Part shown: positions 44,931 to 47,384 of the stretch, in pieces
Layout: each line of letters opens with the position of its first letter
Numbering within the stretch: position 1 is the first letter of the stretch
From: a bacterium
GTDB taxonomy: Bacteria; Bacillota_I; Bacilli_A; Izemoplasmatales; UBA1188
Length of the DNA: 47,384 bases
Assembly (NCBI GenBank): GCA_017960565.1
Contig: JAGCYY010000027.1
Location: 1-47,384, forward strand
Reading direction: 5' to 3'
The notes under the pieces: generated by a model
What the model was told of the DNA's origin: nothing
The model's input: only the letters and a program-made list of their open reading frames with translations
Databases searched by the model: none
Position numbers and translations under genes: made by a program

Positions 44931-44999
44931 GCAAAAGTCTAAGACAAAATGGCGCAAAAATCTAAAGTAAATTACAGCAAAAATCTAAAGTAATTATTG
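44931..44999 (+). repeat. Three 23-bp iteron-like repeats upstream of the DUF4143 gene
   Basis: GCAAAAATCTAAAGTAA occurs exactly at 44954-44970 and 44977-44993, and in a diverged form (GCAAAAGTCTAAGACAA) at 44931-44947. Spacing is exactly 23 bases each time. The array ends about 55 bases before the ATG of the next gene, just ahead of its TATAAT, and so could be a regulator-binding array. Confidence 0.8.
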
Positions 45000-45054
45000 A
45001 TTTTTAAAGCATATTGAGATATAATTATACTAGATTATTTGGAGGTTTATTCAA

Positions 45055-46338
45055 ATGGAGTATAAAAGAAGAATTGCAGATGAACTTATAGATTTGAAAA
45101 CTGAGGTTTTTGGTGCGATAAATATTTTAGGACCAAAAGGTTGTGGGAAAACAACAACAGCCAAACAAAGAACAAGGACAACTATAGAATTTCAAAACGA
45201 AGATGTAAGAGATAATTTACTCAAAATCGCTAATACACAACCAAGTAATTTATTACTAAACAATAAACCTATTCTCTTTGATGAGTGGCAAGATGCCCCA
45301 AAAATATGGGGTAGTGTAAGAACATATTGTGATAATAATCCAGAAGAAGTGGGAGCATTTTATTTAACTGGTTCCAGTTCGAAAAATATTAAGACTCCAC
45401 ATACTGGCACACTGAGAATATCAAGGTTAGTAATGTATCCAATGAGTTTATATGAAACAGGAGAATCAAATGGGTCAGTAAGTTTAAAAGAATTATTTGA
45501 TAATCCGAAATCTTTTACTAGTTGCGCTTCAAATTCAACTCTTAATGATATTATTTATGCAATATGTCGAGGTGGATGGCCAAAGTATCTAATAGCTAAA
45601 TCCAAAAAAGGAGAATTATTAGTTGCAAAAGAGTTGTTTGAACAAACATATAATGATGATATTTCTACAATTGATGATGTTAAGCGAAATCCTTTTATAG
45701 CCAAATTAATTCTTCAATCATATTCTAGAAATCTTTGTACTCTTGCAGATAATAGAACAATAATTAAAGATGTTAATGGAAATTATCCTATTTCAGAAAC
45801 GACTTATTACGACTATATTTCTGCTTTAGAAAAATTATATATTGTACAAGATGTTGAGGCATGGTGCCCCGCAATAAGGAGTAAAAGTGCAATAAGAGCT
45901 GGAAAAAAACGCAATTTTGTTGATCCTTCAATAGCAGTTGCCGCATTAGGAGTATCACCAGAATATTTTAATAACGACTTTAAAACATTAGGTTTTTTAT
46001 TTGAGTCTTTGTGCATTCGTGATTTGAAAATATATTCTCAAGCCAATGATGGAAGCATATCATATTACCGCGATAGGTATGGTTTAGAAGCTGATGGTGT
46101 TCTTCATCTAGAAGATGGAAGATTTGCTCTTTTAGAGTTTAAATTAGGGGAAAGTGAAGTTGATGAGGGAGCAAAACATCTTTGTGAAATCGAAAGATTA
46201 ATTAAAGAATATAATAAAAAAGAAAAACAAGTTCCATTAAGATTGCCAGATTTAAAAATTGTAATCACAGGAACTAAATATGGGTATAAAAGAGAAGATG
46301 GTGTTTTAGTTATCCCTATTGGATGCTTGAAAGATTAA
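45055..46338 (+). CDS. AAA/DUF4143 ATP-binding protein
   Basis: The 427-residue protein has an N-terminal AAA_14-type ATPase with Walker A GPKGCGKTTT (from residue 26) and Walker B PILFDEWQDAPK. The arginine-bearing TGSSSKN and RISRLVMYPMSLYETGES follow. The C-terminal DUF4143 part shows a nuclease-like D...E-x-K pattern (EADGVLHLEDGRFALLEFK). This family is widespread and often mobile, but its cellular role is not established; defence, toxin-antitoxin-like or regulatory roles have been suggested. GGAGG lies 9 bases before the ATG, and TATAAT is close upstream. It sits in a repeat-rich patch and is followed after 15 bases by a broken acetyltransferase gene. Confidence 0.9.
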   Translation: MEYKRRIADELIDLKTEVFGAINILGPKGCGKTTTAKQRTRTTIEFQNEDVRDNLLKIANTQPSNLLLNNKPILFDEWQDAPKIWGSVRTYCDNNPEEVGAFYLTGSSSKNIKTPHTGTLRISRLVMYPMSLYETGESNGSVSLKELFDNPKSFTSCASNSTLNDIIYAICRGGWPKYLIAKSKKGELLVAKELFEQTYNDDISTIDDVKRNPFIAKLILQSYSRNLCTLADNRTIIKDVNGNYPISETTYYDYISALEKLYIVQDVEAWCPAIRSKSAIRAGKKRNFVDPSIAVAALGVSPEYFNNDFKTLGFLFESLCIRDLKIYSQANDGSISYYRDRYGLEADGVLHLEDGRFALLEFKLGESEVDEGAKHLCEIERLIKEYNKKEKQVPLRLPDLKIVITGTKYGYKREDGVLVIPIGCLKD

Positions 46339-46353
46339 TTTAGGAGTATAAGA

Positions 46354-47104
46354 ATGGAGTATATTCAAGTAACAAAAGATAATTTAGAAAAAGAACATAT
46401 ATGCTGTGCGATATCTAATAATAATGATACTCAAGTGTCATCGGAAAAAAATGGTTAAAAGATAGATTTGATGATGGATTAGTATTTTTAAAATCAGTCG
46501 AAAGAGGTAAATGCTTTATAGAATATATACCAGCAGAAAACGCCTGGAATCCATTAGATGCAAATGGTTACATGTACATAGATTGTTTATGGGTATCAGG
46601 TTCATTTAAAGGGCATGGCTATTCAAACGATTTATTAGATACTTGTATTAAAGATAGTAAAGATAAAGAGAAGATTGGATTATGTATTATATCTAGCAAA
46701 AAAAATTACCATTTTTAGCTGATCCCAAATTTTTAGCATATAAAGGTTTTGAAGTAGCAGATGAAGCTGATAACGGAATACAGTTATGGTACTTTCCATT
46801 TGATAAGAACGCATCAAAACCAATGTTTAAAGAATGTGCAAAACACCCGCATGTTGAAGAATCAGGCTATGTTTTATATTATACAAATCAATGCCCATTC
46901 AATGGAAAATATGTTCCTATTGTAAAGCAAACAGCTAAAGATAATAATATTCCACTTAAAGCAGTTCATATAAATAGTAAGGAAGAAGCACAAAATGCTC
47001 CTACACCTATTACAACATACGCATTATTTAAAGATGGTAAATATATCACTAACGAGCAAATGAATGATACAAAATTTTTAAAATTGCACAATATTTTAAA
47101 ATAA
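46354..47104 (+). pseudogene. YoaP-type GNAT acetyltransferase broken by two single-base frameshifts
   Basis: Three consecutive frames together encode a normal-looking protein of about 250 residues. It starts MEYIQVTKDNLEKEHICCAI, continues WLKDRFDDGLVFLKSVERGK and VSGSFKGHGYSNDLLDTCI (GNAT acetyl-CoA region), and ends with the YoaP-like C-domain (YYTNQCPFNGKYVP, then HINSKEEAQNAPTPITTYAL). Frame one stops after A7 at 46445-46451. Frame two stops after A8 at 46698-46705. Adding one A to each tract restores the full frame. A separate 93-codon reading frame from 46823 is just the last part. The ribosome site TAGGAG is intact. Causes could be decay, phase variation, transcriptional slippage or sequencing error. 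Confidence 0.85.
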
Positions 47105-47260
47105 TATATCAGCACTACAATAGTCACATGCTCTAAAAAAAGAAGATTTATCAGCACTTATTACAACTGCGCCCACGTTGAATGTATTGTGACTTTATCG
47201 TTGAAACATTAAAGCTATCAAAAACACCTTAAGATATTTCTTAGCCCAAATTCTTAAACT
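47105..47260. other. Non-coding stretch with TCAGCACT repeats and a long-range inverted repeat
   Basis: No gene is seen. TATCAGCACT occurs at about 47107 and TTATCAGCACT at about 47149, echoing the copies near 44780 and 44856. AGTCACA (47122-47128) and TGTGACT (47188-47194) form a 7-bp inverted repeat 59 bases apart. The stretch may be the border of an inserted segment. Confidence 0.45.
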
Positions 47261-47384
47261 AATTTCCGTTTCTTTAAATAATATTGTATTTACTACATTT
47301 GTTTCCGTTTTTTATTCACTTTTTAAAATATTGTATTAACTTAATTTCCGTTTATAGTTATAATATAGTTGTATTTCAGTTTTA
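47261..47384 (+). repeat. TTTCCGTTT / ATATTGTATT repeat array, cut by window end
   Basis: TTTCCGTTT occurs at 47263-47271, 47302-47310 and 47345-47353, with a near copy TTTCAGTTT at 47374-47382. After the first two copies, ATATTGTATT follows at 47281-47290 and 47328-47337, and a diverged copy follows the third. Unit lengths are about 39 and 43 bases. No gene is seen here. Confidence 0.7.

Noticed and set aside
46440..46460. Programmed -1/+1 ribosomal frameshifting as the sole explanation of the YoaP breaks
   Set aside because: Neither site has a convincing slippery heptamer with a downstream structure, and two such sites in one small enzyme gene would be unusual; poly-A length change is simpler.
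46823..47104. Separate 93-residue gene
   Set aside because: It is the in-frame C-terminal part of the frameshifted YoaP-type acetyltransferase and lacks its own ribosome site.
47261..47384. CRISPR array at the window end
   Set aside because: The conserved part is only about 9 bases, spacing varies (39 and 43), the between-parts also repeat, and no cas gene is visible.
1..47384. Mycoplasma-type code with TGA as Trp
   Set aside because: Trp is TGG throughout conserved motifs, and TGA serves as a stop in the radical SAM gene at the ATGA overlap.

Overview
This A+T-rich window carries 35 recognisable protein genes (one of them cut by the window edge), two gene remnants and one tRNA. It looks like a chromosomal segment of a low-GC Bacillota, most likely a Bacilli lineage near the Erysipelotrichia/Acholeplasma/RF39-type groups. 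The reasons are strong AGGAGG-type ribosome sites, AGA-dominated arginine codons, a T-box leader, a CIRCE operator, a ComK-like protein, lipoprotein signal peptides with lgt, and a short DnaE followed by uvrB. UGA is a stop codon (it ends the radical SAM gene at 11598-11600) and Trp is TGG, so the code is standard rather than the Mycoplasma code. The species cannot be named from this.

Layout. 1-8801: 3' part of a membrane pyrophosphatase, a large carbohydrate-binding-type lipoprotein, soluble pyrophosphatase, lgt with a CPBP membrane protease, an ABC exporter and a DUF362 protein. 8924-14342: an envelope-sensing or modifying block holding an RsgI-like lipoprotein, a radical SAM/SPASM enzyme translationally coupled to a membrane protein that ends in a Cys-Ala repeat tail, and a T-box-controlled M28 peptidase lipoprotein. 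14384-22715: recN, a MATE exporter, the amino-sugar operon nagB-glmM-hexapeptide acyltransferase, a membrane protein, an aldo/keto reductase and rplS. 22716-26839: a decayed DUF4143 ATPase, CIRCE-hsp20, a ComK-like gene and the glycolytic operon pgk-XRE/cupin-tpiA. 27100-32385: an HD-GYP phosphodiesterase and a galM-galT-galK operon on the minus strand. 32524-38295: a zinc-ribbon membrane protein, tRNA-Gln, a heterodimeric ABC exporter and a CDF metal exporter. 38403-44686: dnaE-uvrB-rlmD-like operon. 44687-47384: an accessory-looking patch with repeats, a DUF4143 ATPase, a YoaP-type acetyltransferase broken by two poly-A frameshifts, and an unexplained repeat array at the window edge.

Metabolic reading: galactose enters through the Leloir enzymes, triose phosphates go through tpiA/pgk, and amino sugars are interconverted by nagB/glmM. 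Pyrophosphate is handled by both an ion-pumping and a soluble enzyme.

The best candidate for an undescribed system is the radical SAM gene at 10248-11600 with its ATGA-overlapping partner at 11597-12622. The partner's predicted cytoplasmic tail carries five Cys-Ala units followed by GGGRAGCS. It looks like a substrate for a peptide-modifying radical SAM enzyme, but it is attached to a signal-peptide-bearing membrane protein. The second strongest is the T-box leader that appears to control a secreted peptidase rather than an aminoacyl-tRNA synthetase or amino-acid biosynthesis gene.
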